Source: Legionella maioricensis
GTDB lineage: Bacteria > Pseudomonadota > Gammaproteobacteria > Legionellales > Legionellaceae
Assembly (NCBI RefSeq): GCF_023618015.1
Contig: NZ_JAJKBJ010000011.1
Location: 1-64,000, forward strand
Length of the DNA: 64,000 nucleotides
Reading direction: 5' to 3'
The translations under genes were made by a program, and so were the position numbers. A model generated the notes under the pieces. It did not search any database. It saw nothing but the letters and a program-made list of their open reading frames with translations, and had not been told where the DNA came from. Positions 57,501 through 64,000 of the stretch are shown piece after piece (within the stretch, counting starts at the first letter, position 1; every line of letters begins with the position of its first letter).

Positions 57501-58369
57501 CCCTCCAAAAAGCTTCTTTAGACGGACAAACGCTTCTTGTAGAACCGTTTGGTACGGGTATTAAAAAAGAACCACAATTACCCGAAAAACAATCTAAGCG
57601 AGAAGACGAGACACATCAAGACGAAGAGCTCGAAGAAGTACTGTTACGCAAACTTGCAGAAGAAGAGAAGCAACGGCGTGAACTCCAAGAGGATGAACAA
57701 CGTCCTAAGCTCCAAGAGGAACAACACCGTAAAGCCCAAGAGGATGAACAACGTCCTAAGCTCCAAGAGGAACAACACCGTAAAGCCCAAGAGGATGAAC
57801 AACGTCCTAAGCTCCAAGAGGAACAACACCGTAAAGCCCAAGAGGATGAACAACGTCGTAAACTCGATGACGAAGTGGTGTTAGAACAAGAAAAACAATC
57901 TTCGTCAGACGAAATGCAACATCAGCAGAGCGAAGCAACACTACCGTATCAATCGTCGTTGTCGCAAATTGATGGGGAACTCGCCACTCTTCGTCGAAGA
58001 ATTGGTCGTGTTGACCAACATCATTCTTCTTACGCTAGGGAAAAAGCAAGCGATTTATTAACAGGATTGGAAAATGCACGACGAGCCTATGAGACAGCTC
58101 TACGCGAGCAGAGCGTCCCTGCTTCACAGGCACGTAACACGTTTAATCAAACATGTTCTTCTTTAATCACTGATGCAAAACCAACATTGGAAAGAGATTT
58201 AGGCTGGGGTGACTATCTCACTGACCTGTTAAAAACACTGGTTAATGCAATAATTTGGCTGGGAACTTGTGGAAACAGAAACGCGTTCTTTGCCTACGCA
58301 CCACGACCAGAATCAGCAATTGCCGTCGAACAAGCAGAGCAAGCTTTAGAGCTCGCTTGCTCGCAGTAG
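54587..58369 (+). CDS. 1260-aa protein of 33-residue ankyrin-like repeats plus coiled coil
   Basis: Not recognised by name. Residues of about 15-1005 are a continuous array of roughly 30 repeats with a 33-residue period. The typical unit reads NKPDAPAIAYALQKAAFYGR then a LQWVKTL helix and a C.M.T turn. The A.L..AA..G...WV..L pattern is that of ankyrin repeats with a divergent loop (no TPLH). Neighbouring units alternate between types with an AMTT and with a LQT turn. An 850-bp block of the array is duplicated 1194 bp apart. After the array come a 17-residue unit repeated three times (EDEQRPKLQEEQHRKAQ), a coiled coil, and a C-terminal hydrophobic stretch (LVNAIIWLGT, about 1215-1230). GAGGA precedes the ATG. 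Size, repeats and lack of signal peptide suggest a type IV effector. Confidence 0.8.
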   Translation: MAQSNQAIIDELVRTQVTNRNWSKITDLCVSAETPPSAPVIADVLREAAFFGKLDLVKTLCTLRTENQPNQGTVSSALQRAIDGNEWTIIVYLCNLQTDNQPNQKAVSAALIKAANMNQWNAVTSISSIKTNNKPDAPAIAAALERAALYGQRALVTAFCTLETDNQPNQEAVNKALRSAANGKEWVIVADLCNLQTANKPDQKGVSAALIIAADANQWNLVASLLAMTTTNKPDQQAVNHAFTRAIFWEQQNLITTFCAMTTDNKPNKATISKALQQVVEKGQWKTASCLCAMTGDNQPDEKNIDYALATASFYGRNELVKTLCAMTTANRPNQETVSAAVQRAIDGSEWEIVAYFCDLQTENKPSQKAVSKALVEVVNNSQWDLAASLCAMTTENKPDASAIAYALQKAAFYGRLQWVKTLLAMKTDNQPNQEAVNKALLKAGELKEWMVVAEFCNLQTANKPSQEAVSKVLIQAVDAGQLQLSLVIGLCQMTADNQPDAKAIADALARASYQGEEELVETLCTMTTANKPRQDAIDGALQKAREGKKWKIVAYFCSLQTENKPSKDAVSQTLIAAVLNSNWEIAALLCDIKADNKPNALAIAYTLKKAACCAEKDLIKILCSMETENKPDQKAINTALQSAIKWKKWEIVDSLCSLKIANKPSQEAISNALREAVTAMQWKTATCLCAMTGNNQPDEKSIAYALATASLHGKNELVKTLCAMTTANRPNQETISAAVQRAIDGSEWEIVAYFCDLQTENKPSQEAVSKALIEVVGNSQWDLAASLCAMTTENKPDAPAIAYALQKAAVYGRLQWVKTLLAMKTDNQPNQEAVNNALQKAAEFKEWTVVAELCNLQTANKPSQEAVSKVLIQAVDAGQLQLSLVIGLCQMTADNQPDAKAIADALARASYQGEEELVETLCTMTTANKPRQDAIDGALQKASEGKKWKIVAYFCSLQTENKPSQEAITDALQKASLDGQTLLVEPFGTGIKKEPQLPEKQSKREDETHQDEELEEVLLRKLAEEEKQRRELQEDEQRPKLQEEQHRKAQEDEQRPKLQEEQHRKAQEDEQRPKLQEEQHRKAQEDEQRRKLDDEVVLEQEKQSSSDEMQHQQSEATLPYQSSLSQIDGELATLRRRIGRVDQHHSSYAREKASDLLTGLENARRAYETALREQSVPASQARNTFNQTCSSLITDAKPTLERDLGWGDYLTDLLKTLVNAIIWLGTCGNRNAFFAYAPRPESAIAVEQAEQALELACSQ
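55441..56290 (+). repeat. Segmental duplication inside the repeat gene, copy 1
   Basis: This block is nearly identical to 56635-57484, with an exact offset of 1194 bp (398 codons). It holds about eight 33-residue repeats. Small differences (for example SCLC versus TCLC, DGR versus LHGK) show that it is not an assembly echo. Confidence 0.88.
56635..57484 (+). repeat. Segmental duplication inside the repeat gene, copy 2
   Basis: Second copy of the block at 55441-56290, in frame. Scattered substitutions separate the copies, heaviest at the 5' part. Confidence 0.88.
57689..57841 (+). repeat. 51-bp coding tandem repeat, three units plus partial
   Basis: Units start at 57689, 57740 and 57791, essentially identical, with a partial fourth at 57842. 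Each encodes 17 charged residues. All six frames remain open, explaining shadow frames here. Likely variable among strains. Confidence 0.95.
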
Positions 58370-58389
58370 CGCATAATTTTTCCAAAGCA

Positions 58390-58478
58390 CACGTCATCTC
58401 GAGCACCCAGCGAGAGATCTCCTGAAGAGAGAGCGGTACTTATCTTGGGGCTCTCTCACTGGCGTTCGAGATGCCGTA
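58390..58478. repeat. Dispersed palindromic repeat, family D (copy 2)
   Basis: ACGTCATCTCGAG at the left and CGTTCGAGATGCCGT at the right, with AGCGAGAGATCTCCTG inside and GAGAGAGC / GCTCTCTC as a further pair. It resembles 54265-54352, placing related repeats on both sides of the 1260-aa gene. Confidence 0.65.
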
Positions 58479-58575
58479 GCGTTGGCCTAAGGATTAAAGG
58501 CCTACGACCCTATCAAATTTTACAAAACACACTTTTTAGACTAAATAATAACAAAGAACTTCAATTAGAGTAATT

Positions 58576-59979
58576 ATGAAAAAAGGGACTGCATTACTCA
58601 TATCTTTTCTGGTGTTGATTCTTATCGCTTATTACGTCATGGGGCTTATCGTCCAGCGTACCTTCAATAATAATTTAAGCGCCATCCCCAAAACTTCCGT
58701 TCTGAGTATACATTTAGATAAATACCAGCGGGGCTGGTTTTCCTCTCGAGCCGTATTAGCGATTAAAATGCATATACCCGAACAAGCTATAACCGACAAA
58801 AATGGCGGTTCCAAGATGGACCCTGCCGTTGATTTTGACCTGGGATTTCCTCTGATTATTAATCATGGTCCTTTTATATTCACGGATCATGGCATACGCT
58901 TAGGGATGGGCGAGGCAACCACCCAACCTCAAACGCACTATAATGTGCTGGTGAATTATTTTAACAAAACCCTTTTCACCTATACCCTCCCCTCTTTTAC
59001 GTTTAAAAGCACCGTTGGGCTTCAGGCCTTTCAATTTGAATGGCTGGGTGCAAGAGCCGTGTTTAGTATTGCCCCCAATATGAATAAATTAGATAGCCAT
59101 TTCACCCTGTACGGATTGAACGGCACGGGTAATAATGTTCTATTCAAGCTGGGAGAAATCAGTCATCATGCTCAGTTTACCCATGCCCAGAATGGGTTGT
59201 GGCTGGGTCAGACTGATTTATCTATACCTTCTGCGACCATGAGTACAGGAGATAAAAAAAACTTTGACCTTGAATTGTTTAGGTTGATGTTAGGCTCTGA
59301 CATCGCTGAAGGAGCATTGAATTTTAATTGTGATATATCCTTGAAAAAATTATTCATTGACGAAAAGACCTATGGTCCCAGTAGTTTAAAATGGGGGATT
59401 AAAAATCTGGATCCCGCGGCCATGGCCGATATCAATCAACTCGAATGGACCATGCTTGAAAACAATTCCGACACAAATCTGCTCAAGCTTAAATTATTAG
59501 CTGAATTGCCAAAACTGTTGTCTAAAGGTGCCGAATTAGAACTGTCTGAAATGATTTTAAATTTTCCCGAAGGTAAAGTTACAGGTAATTTTAAAATAAT
59601 GCTGCCTCAAAACGAGAGTGATCCTGGTAAGTTACTGCAAAAAGCACATGGAGAAGGTCAATTTAAGGCGACTATTGCAGTAGTAAAACAGTTAATGGTG
59701 ACTTTCATTGAAGATGACCTTAAAAAACAAGCCGAGAAAGCGGCCCAAACACCATCGTCTTCGCAATCTGGGACATCCTCTACGGCGATTATCGCTCCGC
59801 CCCCAAGCACCACCTATTTTCATGATGAAGCTCAAAAACAAATGGAGAACACCTTGCAGAACCTGGTCAGTAAAGGACTTTTAAAAGTTGATGGTAATGA
59901 CTACGTGTTGATTTTCAAATTAGAAAATGAGCAGTTTAGTGTAAATGGACAACCATTTAACCCTGCCATGCTGCAGTAA
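58576..59979 (+). CDS. YdgA-family (DUF945) protein
   Basis: A 467-aa protein with an N-terminal membrane anchor (ALLISFLVLILIAYYVMGLIV) followed by a large periplasmic region. The pattern YQRGWFSSRAVLAIKM and the following HGPF segment (NHGPFIFT) are typical of DUF945/YdgA proteins of gamma-proteobacteria, whose function is unknown. A Pro/Ser-rich linker (TPSSSQSGTSS) precedes a C-terminal helix-rich domain. Lone gene with a weak ribosome-binding site. Confidence 0.85.
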   Translation: MKKGTALLISFLVLILIAYYVMGLIVQRTFNNNLSAIPKTSVLSIHLDKYQRGWFSSRAVLAIKMHIPEQAITDKNGGSKMDPAVDFDLGFPLIINHGPFIFTDHGIRLGMGEATTQPQTHYNVLVNYFNKTLFTYTLPSFTFKSTVGLQAFQFEWLGARAVFSIAPNMNKLDSHFTLYGLNGTGNNVLFKLGEISHHAQFTHAQNGLWLGQTDLSIPSATMSTGDKKNFDLELFRLMLGSDIAEGALNFNCDISLKKLFIDEKTYGPSSLKWGIKNLDPAAMADINQLEWTMLENNSDTNLLKLKLLAELPKLLSKGAELELSEMILNFPEGKVTGNFKIMLPQNESDPGKLLQKAHGEGQFKATIAVVKQLMVTFIEDDLKKQAEKAAQTPSSSQSGTSSTAIIAPPPSTTYFHDEAQKQMENTLQNLVSKGLLKVDGNDYVLIFKLENEQFSVNGQPFNPAMLQ

Positions 59980-60305
59980 CGACAACTCTAATTGTTTAGA
60001 AGCAGCAATGGGGGGATTTAGTCTTTGAGCAGAACCACGTCATCTCACATGCGAGATGACGACGCTTTGAAAATCCCCTCTCTGCTTTAAAAATGACTGA
60101 AGTGACAAAAAATCAAGAAATCTCTTACAAAGAATTGCGCTCATTTCATGAGGTGATTTTTGTTTATTTTGCTATGCTTATAATACGAGGAAAGACAAAG
60201 GATGTCTTAAAAGGAATTTTCAAAATCTCAAGGATGAGATCAAACCACAAGGATGTGGTTTACCCCCCTCGTTTAAGTTATCACTCCTTTTTTAAATACA
60301 TCACA

Positions 60306-60710
60306 TCAATTAATGGATTTTAATTGGACAATAAAATCTTCACGCATTTTATAGAGAAGACAATTGTTTTTTAATCGTTCGATGTAACCCAACGCTTCCA
60401 ACTTATTAACCGCCGCAACATTATCGTCAGTTAAATCATACCTCAAACGAGGCGAGGATGAATTTAGCAGGGCATGTTGCTCTACAACAAAAAATTCTCT
60501 GATGTTTTGATTTTCAGGATCGGAAACATCTGTCTTGATGAGACTCATAAAAAGAGGATGCTCATCAAACAATTTATTCCAGTCCATTTTTTTATTTTGC
60601 TGCTCTTGCGCAGTCTGCTCTCTATTATTAATAAATCGTTTAACGCCATATTGCCCTGCAATACCAATAAAAAATCCTGCTAATAATCCAGATAAAAAAG
60701 AAGGGATCAT
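60306..60710 (-). CDS. Small membrane-anchored unknown protein, 134 aa
   Basis: Not recognised. The N-terminal helix SFLSGLLAGFFIGIAGQYGV (20 residues) is a membrane anchor, followed by a charged linker (NNREQTAQEQQNKK) and a soluble C-terminal domain with NKLEALGYIERL, reminiscent of a winged-helix end but too short to name. CAAGGT lies upstream of the ATG. Neighbours do not indicate a role. Confidence 0.65.
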   Translation of the reverse strand: MIPSFLSGLLAGFFIGIAGQYGVKRFINNREQTAQEQQNKKMDWNKLFDEHPLFMSLIKTDVSDPENQNIREFFVVEQHALLNSSSPRLRYDLTDDNVAAVNKLEALGYIERLKNNCLLYKMREDFIVQLKSIN

Positions 60711-60911
60711 TTTAATTCTATTACCTTGAGAAAATTTACATTATAACAGGAAAAAAAAGAAACAATGTGAATTAAGATGTAAGAAATAGTATATGAACTA
60801 TTGGGTAGCCTCGTGATATTGCGTTCAAATGAGTCCGATTTTTTCTTGAATGGGTCATAAGTCCTATTTTTTAAACATGGATTCATCTCATGGACATGGC
60901 TGGTGAAGAGA

Positions 60912-62003
60912 TTATGCTCTGTTAACCTTTGTAGACGGCTCCCCGACTGTTTCAAATAATTGATATTCAATAGTACTAACGGGTTGCTGGCGTGCAATGG
61001 GTAAGACAAAACTGCTTATGAATGCCTGCCAAAAATTATAATATAAGCTGTTTTGCAAAGGATGTTCGTCGCTTGTCGGAAAACAAGGAGCATGATTGGC
61101 TTCCAGTAACCATACTTGCATGTCACTATCAACAATGAAATCAAAACCAAAAAGGGCCAGGGTTCGTTGTTTCTCAGCAATAAAAGCCTGGGGATATAGT
61201 TTACGTAAACCATTCACGGTCGCTGATACAATGGCCTTGATTTTAGGATAAAAAGGTTTAAATAAATCATATTGTTCAGTGCGAATTTGGACTACATTGA
61301 ACTCATCCTCACTTAAATGTTCATTGGTTAAATGCGGGCGAAGATCACTGAAGTTATCGACTTGATAGGGATGAAGACCTACATTAAAGTATCCTTGAGG
61401 ATAGAGATAAGCACCCGCATAATTAGTAAGTACCACAAACATACGAATACTGTATTTATGCCCTTTCTCTGGACCTTTGAGCAAATGGGGATGGGTTAGA
61501 TATCGCTGTAACACATGTTCCCCCCCCAAACGATTGCCACTAAGATAATGCTGTTCTAACTGACTTAATTTTTGAAAAATCTTAATGTGTTGGCCATTAT
61601 TCAATAAGGCTGGTTTTAATATCCAGGTCAAATGATCGATATGATCTAGCTGCTGGTTCTCACGTGTATAGTACTCATCAGCCAACTGATTCAAAATCAA
61701 AGGCCAGTTTTGATCATTAATACAATAAGTAACCGGCATGGCTTGCGAACAGAATTGAGCAATCAATTGCGCCAATAAATGTTTATACTCCAAGCATTCC
61801 GCCGCGGGCGCGTCAAACTGGAAGTTTTGTTCACTGAAATGAGCAAACCAATTAAAGCGTGTATGCCCCCATCCTTGCTCTTGCAAATAATGACACAAAT
61901 TATAATAAGCCGGTGACTGGGATTGCCGTAAACAAAAGCGTAATCGTCTTGATTTTTGTTGCTGTTGAGCGACTAATTTGCGATTTTCTTTATGAGTGCC
62001 CAT
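60912..62003 (-). CDS. Tubulin-tyrosine-ligase-like ATP-grasp protein
   Basis: A 363-aa cytoplasmic-type protein with the TTL-family ATP-grasp pattern: HLTWILKPALLNNGQHIKIF (nucleotide-binding Lys and glycine loop), VLQRYLTHPHLL, KYSIRMFVVLTNYAGAYLY and the metal-binding end FGFDFIVDSDMQVWLLEANHAPCF, cited in parts. In eukaryotes TTL enzymes ligate Tyr, Glu or Gly to tubulin or other proteins. Strong AGGAGG five bases before the ATG. It stands alone on the minus strand beside argR. Protein or small-molecule amino-acid ligation is inferred from the fold; the target is unknown. Confidence 0.82.
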   Translation of the reverse strand: MGTHKENRKLVAQQQQKSRRLRFCLRQSQSPAYYNLCHYLQEQGWGHTRFNWFAHFSEQNFQFDAPAAECLEYKHLLAQLIAQFCSQAMPVTYCINDQNWPLILNQLADEYYTRENQQLDHIDHLTWILKPALLNNGQHIKIFQKLSQLEQHYLSGNRLGGEHVLQRYLTHPHLLKGPEKGHKYSIRMFVVLTNYAGAYLYPQGYFNVGLHPYQVDNFSDLRPHLTNEHLSEDEFNVVQIRTEQYDLFKPFYPKIKAIVSATVNGLRKLYPQAFIAEKQRTLALFGFDFIVDSDMQVWLLEANHAPCFPTSDEHPLQNSLYYNFWQAFISSFVLPIARQQPVSTIEYQLFETVGEPSTKVNRA

Positions 62004-62073
62004 CTTCGCCTCCTGGTGTAACTCATAACCTTACACGTTAGGAAGCGTGCTTTAGGCTAATCATTTGAACTGG

Positions 62074-62529
62074 TTACAGGCTCAAATAGGGAAATTCTTC
62101 CTGTAAGAGTTGTACTACTTTTTCCAAATAACCCTTACCCTTAATGATCAGTAACAGGGTATCATCACCGGCTATGGTCCCAAGAATTCCAGAATCTTTT
62201 TCATCGGATGAATGGTAATTCACGTATTTTTGATCAATAAAATAGCCAAGGCTATTGGCATTACCTGGTTCGGTATGCAAAACGATGAGACCATAGTCTG
62301 AAACATGGATACCGAGTACCAAAGGTAAATTTGACGTTGCAAAATCAACTACCTTATATATCCCGGAAACTTTGGCAATCTTTAATTTTTTTAACCGGCG
62401 CGATAAAGTAGCTTGAGGCACTTCATAGCCTCTGGCCTTTAAATGGTGTTGTAGTTCGATTTGCTCAGCAATCTTATGATTCTGAATAATATTTATTATA
62501 TATCCATCAAGTACGGCATCCCGTGACAT
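62074..62529 (-). CDS. argR: Arginine repressor ArgR
   Basis: Arginine-responsive DNA-binding repressor or activator. The 151-aa product from the ATG at 62529 (GGAGTG just upstream) has an N-terminal winged-helix domain (AEQIELQHHLKARGYEVPQATLSRRLKKLKI, cited in part, with the SR DNA-contact pair) and a C-terminal hexamerisation and arginine-binding domain with HTEPGNANSLGYFID and GTIAGDDTLLLI (GTIAGDDT, the ArgR signature). The upstream frame stays open to 62673 but without family homology. It is divergent from an amino acid ABC transporter with ARG boxes, a probable target. Confidence 0.93.
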   Translation of the reverse strand: MSRDAVLDGYIINIIQNHKIAEQIELQHHLKARGYEVPQATLSRRLKKLKIAKVSGIYKVVDFATSNLPLVLGIHVSDYGLIVLHTEPGNANSLGYFIDQKYVNYHSSDEKDSGILGTIAGDDTLLLIIKGKGYLEKVVQLLQEEFPYLSL

Positions 62530-63024
62530 AAACACTCCAAACAATGCTGAATTCAAACTCATTTCAATTGAAATTGTATCCATTGAGTAGCAATAAGGCA
62601 ATAATGCTAATCCAGTTATATATTTATTTTCCAGAACAAGATCCCGCATTTCATTTATTATTAATTTTAGCAAAGATTAAACAAAACTGGATTAGAATAA
62701 GAAAGCACATGAATTTTTTTGATTCCAAGCGGTTATTTATAGATTTCTTGTCATCCTTGTCTTATATCCAGGGGAGCTCTTCTTGTAAGAATCCTCTCTT
62801 TTCCCACGAGCCCCCCTTAGTGATAGGACATCCTCATCGGCTATTTCCCCCGTTATCTTATTGAGTTTCAAAAATAGAAGTCGCTGAAATTATATTCAAT
62901 ATTATTTGGTTAAAAGTGCCTCTTTAATAATTTTTTGAACAAGATATTTGCTTTTTTAGGCGAGATTTTGGGATGACTTAAACAAGTAGCGGCACGTAGG
63001 GTTTACTCAATAAGGCTCGAGCGA

Positions 63025-63063
63025 TGTGAATATATAGTCAAATAAGTGAAATTGTTTTCATTA
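63025..63063 (+). promoter_or_regulatory. Tandem ARG box (ArgR operator)
   Basis: TGTGAATATATAGTCAAA (63025-63042) closely matches the ARG box TNTGAATWWWWATTCANW. A second 18-bp half, GTGAAATTGTTTTCATTA (63046-63063), follows after 3 bp, the spacing known for E. coli operators. It lies just upstream of a -35 box, and argR is the neighbour. Confidence 0.7.
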
Positions 63064-63067
63064 ATTA

Positions 63068-63097
63068 TTGACAAAGAACTCCCAAACCGGGTAAATT
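63068..63097 (+). promoter_or_regulatory. Candidate promoter of the amino acid transporter operon
   Basis: A consensus -35 TTGACA (63068-63073) is followed after 18 bp by TAAATT (63092-63097). A perfect TATAAT at 63109 lacks a matching -35. The position right after the ARG boxes suggests control by ArgR, as activation or repression. Confidence 0.5.
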
Positions 63098-63131
63098 GAA
63101 TAAATGGATATAATTTGGATATATATTTATT

Positions 63132-63875
63132 ATGAAATTTATTGCCTTAGGTTTGTTAGTTATTTCAACACTACTCTTATCAAGCTGTAACGAAGAAAAA
63201 AGTGCCAACACTCTGCACTTTGCCACCTCGGCAGAATATCCACCTTTTGAATACATGGAACAGGGGGAACTGAAAGGTTTTGATATCGATTTGGCCAAGT
63301 TGATTGCTAAAGAATTAGGCAAGGAGGCTGTTTTTGATAATATGCAGTTTAGTAGTATTTTACCCGCCGTTTCGTTTGGCCAGGATGATATGGCCATTTC
63401 CACCATTACCATTACTGCTGAACGCAAAACGAATCTGGATTTTAGCGCGCCTTATTATTTTGAAAGCATGGCGGTGGTATTTAAGAAAGAACAGCCCATC
63501 ACCTCAGCAAAAGAGCTAACCAATAAAAAATTAGCCTGCCAACTGGGAACCACCATGGAAATATGGGCTAAAAAACAGGTCCCTACCGCCGAGCTCATTA
63601 GCATGAATAACAACAATCAAGCCATAGAGGCACTCAAAGCAGGACACGTAGAGGCGGTAATCATGGATGGGGCGCAAGGTCTGGTGTTTAGCCAGAAAAA
63701 CCCGGGCTTATCTTATGCATTAATCGCCAAGTCAGAAGATGGTTATGGCATTGCCTTGCATAAAAACTCTCCCCTGACCTTGCAAGTCAACCAGGCCTTG
63801 AAGAAATTACAAGCCTCAGGAGCCATCCAAAAACTACACAAACAATGGCTAGGAGACACCCAATGGAAGAATTAA
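63132..63875 (+). CDS. artJ: Amino acid ABC transporter binding lipoprotein (ArtJ/HisJ type)
   Basis: Captures a polar amino acid in the periplasm for import. The 247-aa protein has a lipoprotein signal with lipobox LSSC (Cys19) and the SBP family-3 pattern: LHFATSAEYPPFEYMEQGELKGFDIDLAKLIAKELG (cited in part), the AISTITITAERKTNLDFSAPYY region, and LACQLGTTMEIWAKK. The ARG box upstream and argR alongside suggest arginine (and related basic amino acids) as ligand; binding residues alone do not prove it. The permease gene overlaps its end by 13 bp. Confidence 0.87.
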   Translation: MKFIALGLLVISTLLLSSCNEEKSANTLHFATSAEYPPFEYMEQGELKGFDIDLAKLIAKELGKEAVFDNMQFSSILPAVSFGQDDMAISTITITAERKTNLDFSAPYYFESMAVVFKKEQPITSAKELTNKKLACQLGTTMEIWAKKQVPTAELISMNNNNQAIEALKAGHVEAVIMDGAQGLVFSQKNPGLSYALIAKSEDGYGIALHKNSPLTLQVNQALKKLQASGAIQKLHKQWLGDTQWKN

Positions 63876-64000
63876 TTCAAAATATTCTGCTCATAGGAAA
63901 CGGCATCGTTTTAACCATGAAACTGCTCATTGGCGGTCTCTTAATGGGGCTGTTACTGGGGACAACCCTAGCCATAGTGCGACATCAAGGGATGGTTCAG
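63863..64000 (+). CDS. Amino acid ABC transporter permease (partial, runs off window)
   Basis: Only the first 46 codons are present. The ATG at 63863, with AGGAG seven bases upstream, overlaps the binding-protein gene by 13 bp. The peptide contains LIGNGIVLTMKLL and a following hydrophobic helix, typical of the start of HisQ/HisM/ArtM-type permeases (LxGxxxTLxLxxxG). Frame continues beyond the window. Confidence 0.8.
   Translation, partial: MEELIQNILLIGNGIVLTMKLLIGGLLMGLLLGTTLAIVRHQGMVQ

Larger units (their letters stand above)
62530..63131. other. argR / transporter divergent intergenic region
   Basis: About 600 bp without a credible gene; a 106-codon open frame at 62544-62864 lacks a ribosome-binding site and coding character. 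It contains TTTCAATTGAAA near 62571, a possible weak ArgR site near argR, and the ARG boxes and promoter of the transporter described separately. Confidence 0.5.

Noticed and set aside
57549-57884. Open frames overlapping the 51-bp repeat on both strands
   Set aside because: Shadows created by a repeat unit divisible by three; the long repeat-protein frame explains the coding signal.
54587-58369. Pentatricopeptide or Sel1 repeats
   Set aside because: Period is 33 residues rather than 35-38 and the AA..G helix pattern fits ankyrin better.
60093-60323. 76-codon frame on the plus strand after the YdgA-like gene
   Set aside because: No ribosome-binding site, no domain character, and its end overlaps the convergent 134-aa gene.
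62544-62864. 106-codon frame upstream of the transporter
   Set aside because: It lies antisense to the argR leader region, lacks a ribosome-binding site and has no recognisable protein pattern.

Overview
The window is a chromosomal segment of a gamma-proteobacterium, almost certainly a Legionella species (species not determined; probably not a standard L. pneumophila strain). The evidence is AT-rich coding, a SidP-type phosphoinositide phosphatase, a RocC/ProQ RNA chaperone, an IcmL/DotI-like exported protein, several large coiled-coil or repeat proteins of Dot/Icm-effector style, and split gcvPA/gcvPB. From memory, the order tkt-gap-pgk-pyk ... rocC ... dapB, sidP, mmsA/mmsB/acs, engB, dsbA matches the region near lpg0120-lpg0141 of L. 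pneumophila; this was not checked by alignment.

Layout. 0-4 kb: tmRNA, oligopeptidase A and an unknown membrane protein, all on the minus strand. 4.3-10 kb: a forward central-carbon cluster (transketolase, GAPDH, phosphoglycerate kinase, pyruvate kinase). 10-13.1 kb: an accessory patch with a Cys-rich exported protein, a 7-bp tandem repeat, a kinase-like effector candidate and a small unknown protein. 13.3-16.4 kb: rocC with a 3D/double-psi-barrel exported protein, a small membrane protein and dapB. 16.5-19.3 kb: SidP homologue and a dodecin-like protein. 19.4-24.6 kb: valine catabolism and acyl-CoA activation (mmsA, mmsB, acs) and an aldo/keto reductase. 24.6-26.8 kb: engB, a di-haem cytochrome c4 and a DsbA. 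27-31.6 kb: an effector candidate and an ABC importer (fused double permease plus ATPase). 31.8-33 kb: a candidate small RNA, an IcmL-like protein and a DUF3592 protein. 33.1-37.8 kb: the glycine cleavage operon gcvT-gcvH-gcvPA-yciI-gcvPB. 37.9-47.2 kb: mixed genes (a broken PP2C phosphatase, EAL/HDOD protein, HTH protein, DUF155 protein, AzgA permease, photolyase, HIT, double GNAT, FabF-like synthase). 47.3-58.4 kb: an accessory island with a broken class II cAMP phosphodiesterase, a 1103-aa coiled-coil protein, three smaller unknowns and a 1260-aa protein of 33-residue ankyrin-like repeats. 58.5-64 kb: YdgA-like protein, a tubulin-tyrosine-ligase-like ATP-grasp protein, ArgR and the start of an arginine/polar amino acid ABC importer preceded by a tandem ARG box.

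The housekeeping blocks are compact and operonic. Between them sit effector-type genes, pseudogenes and many short palindromic or duplicated repeats. Most interesting are the ankyrin-like solenoid gene with an internal segmental duplication, the unannotated structured RNA near 31.9 kb, the eukaryotic-like TTL protein, the hydrophobic in-frame tail beyond the stop of the kinase-like gene, and several gene fossils. Functions of effector candidates are inferred from sequence patterns only; no database search was possible.
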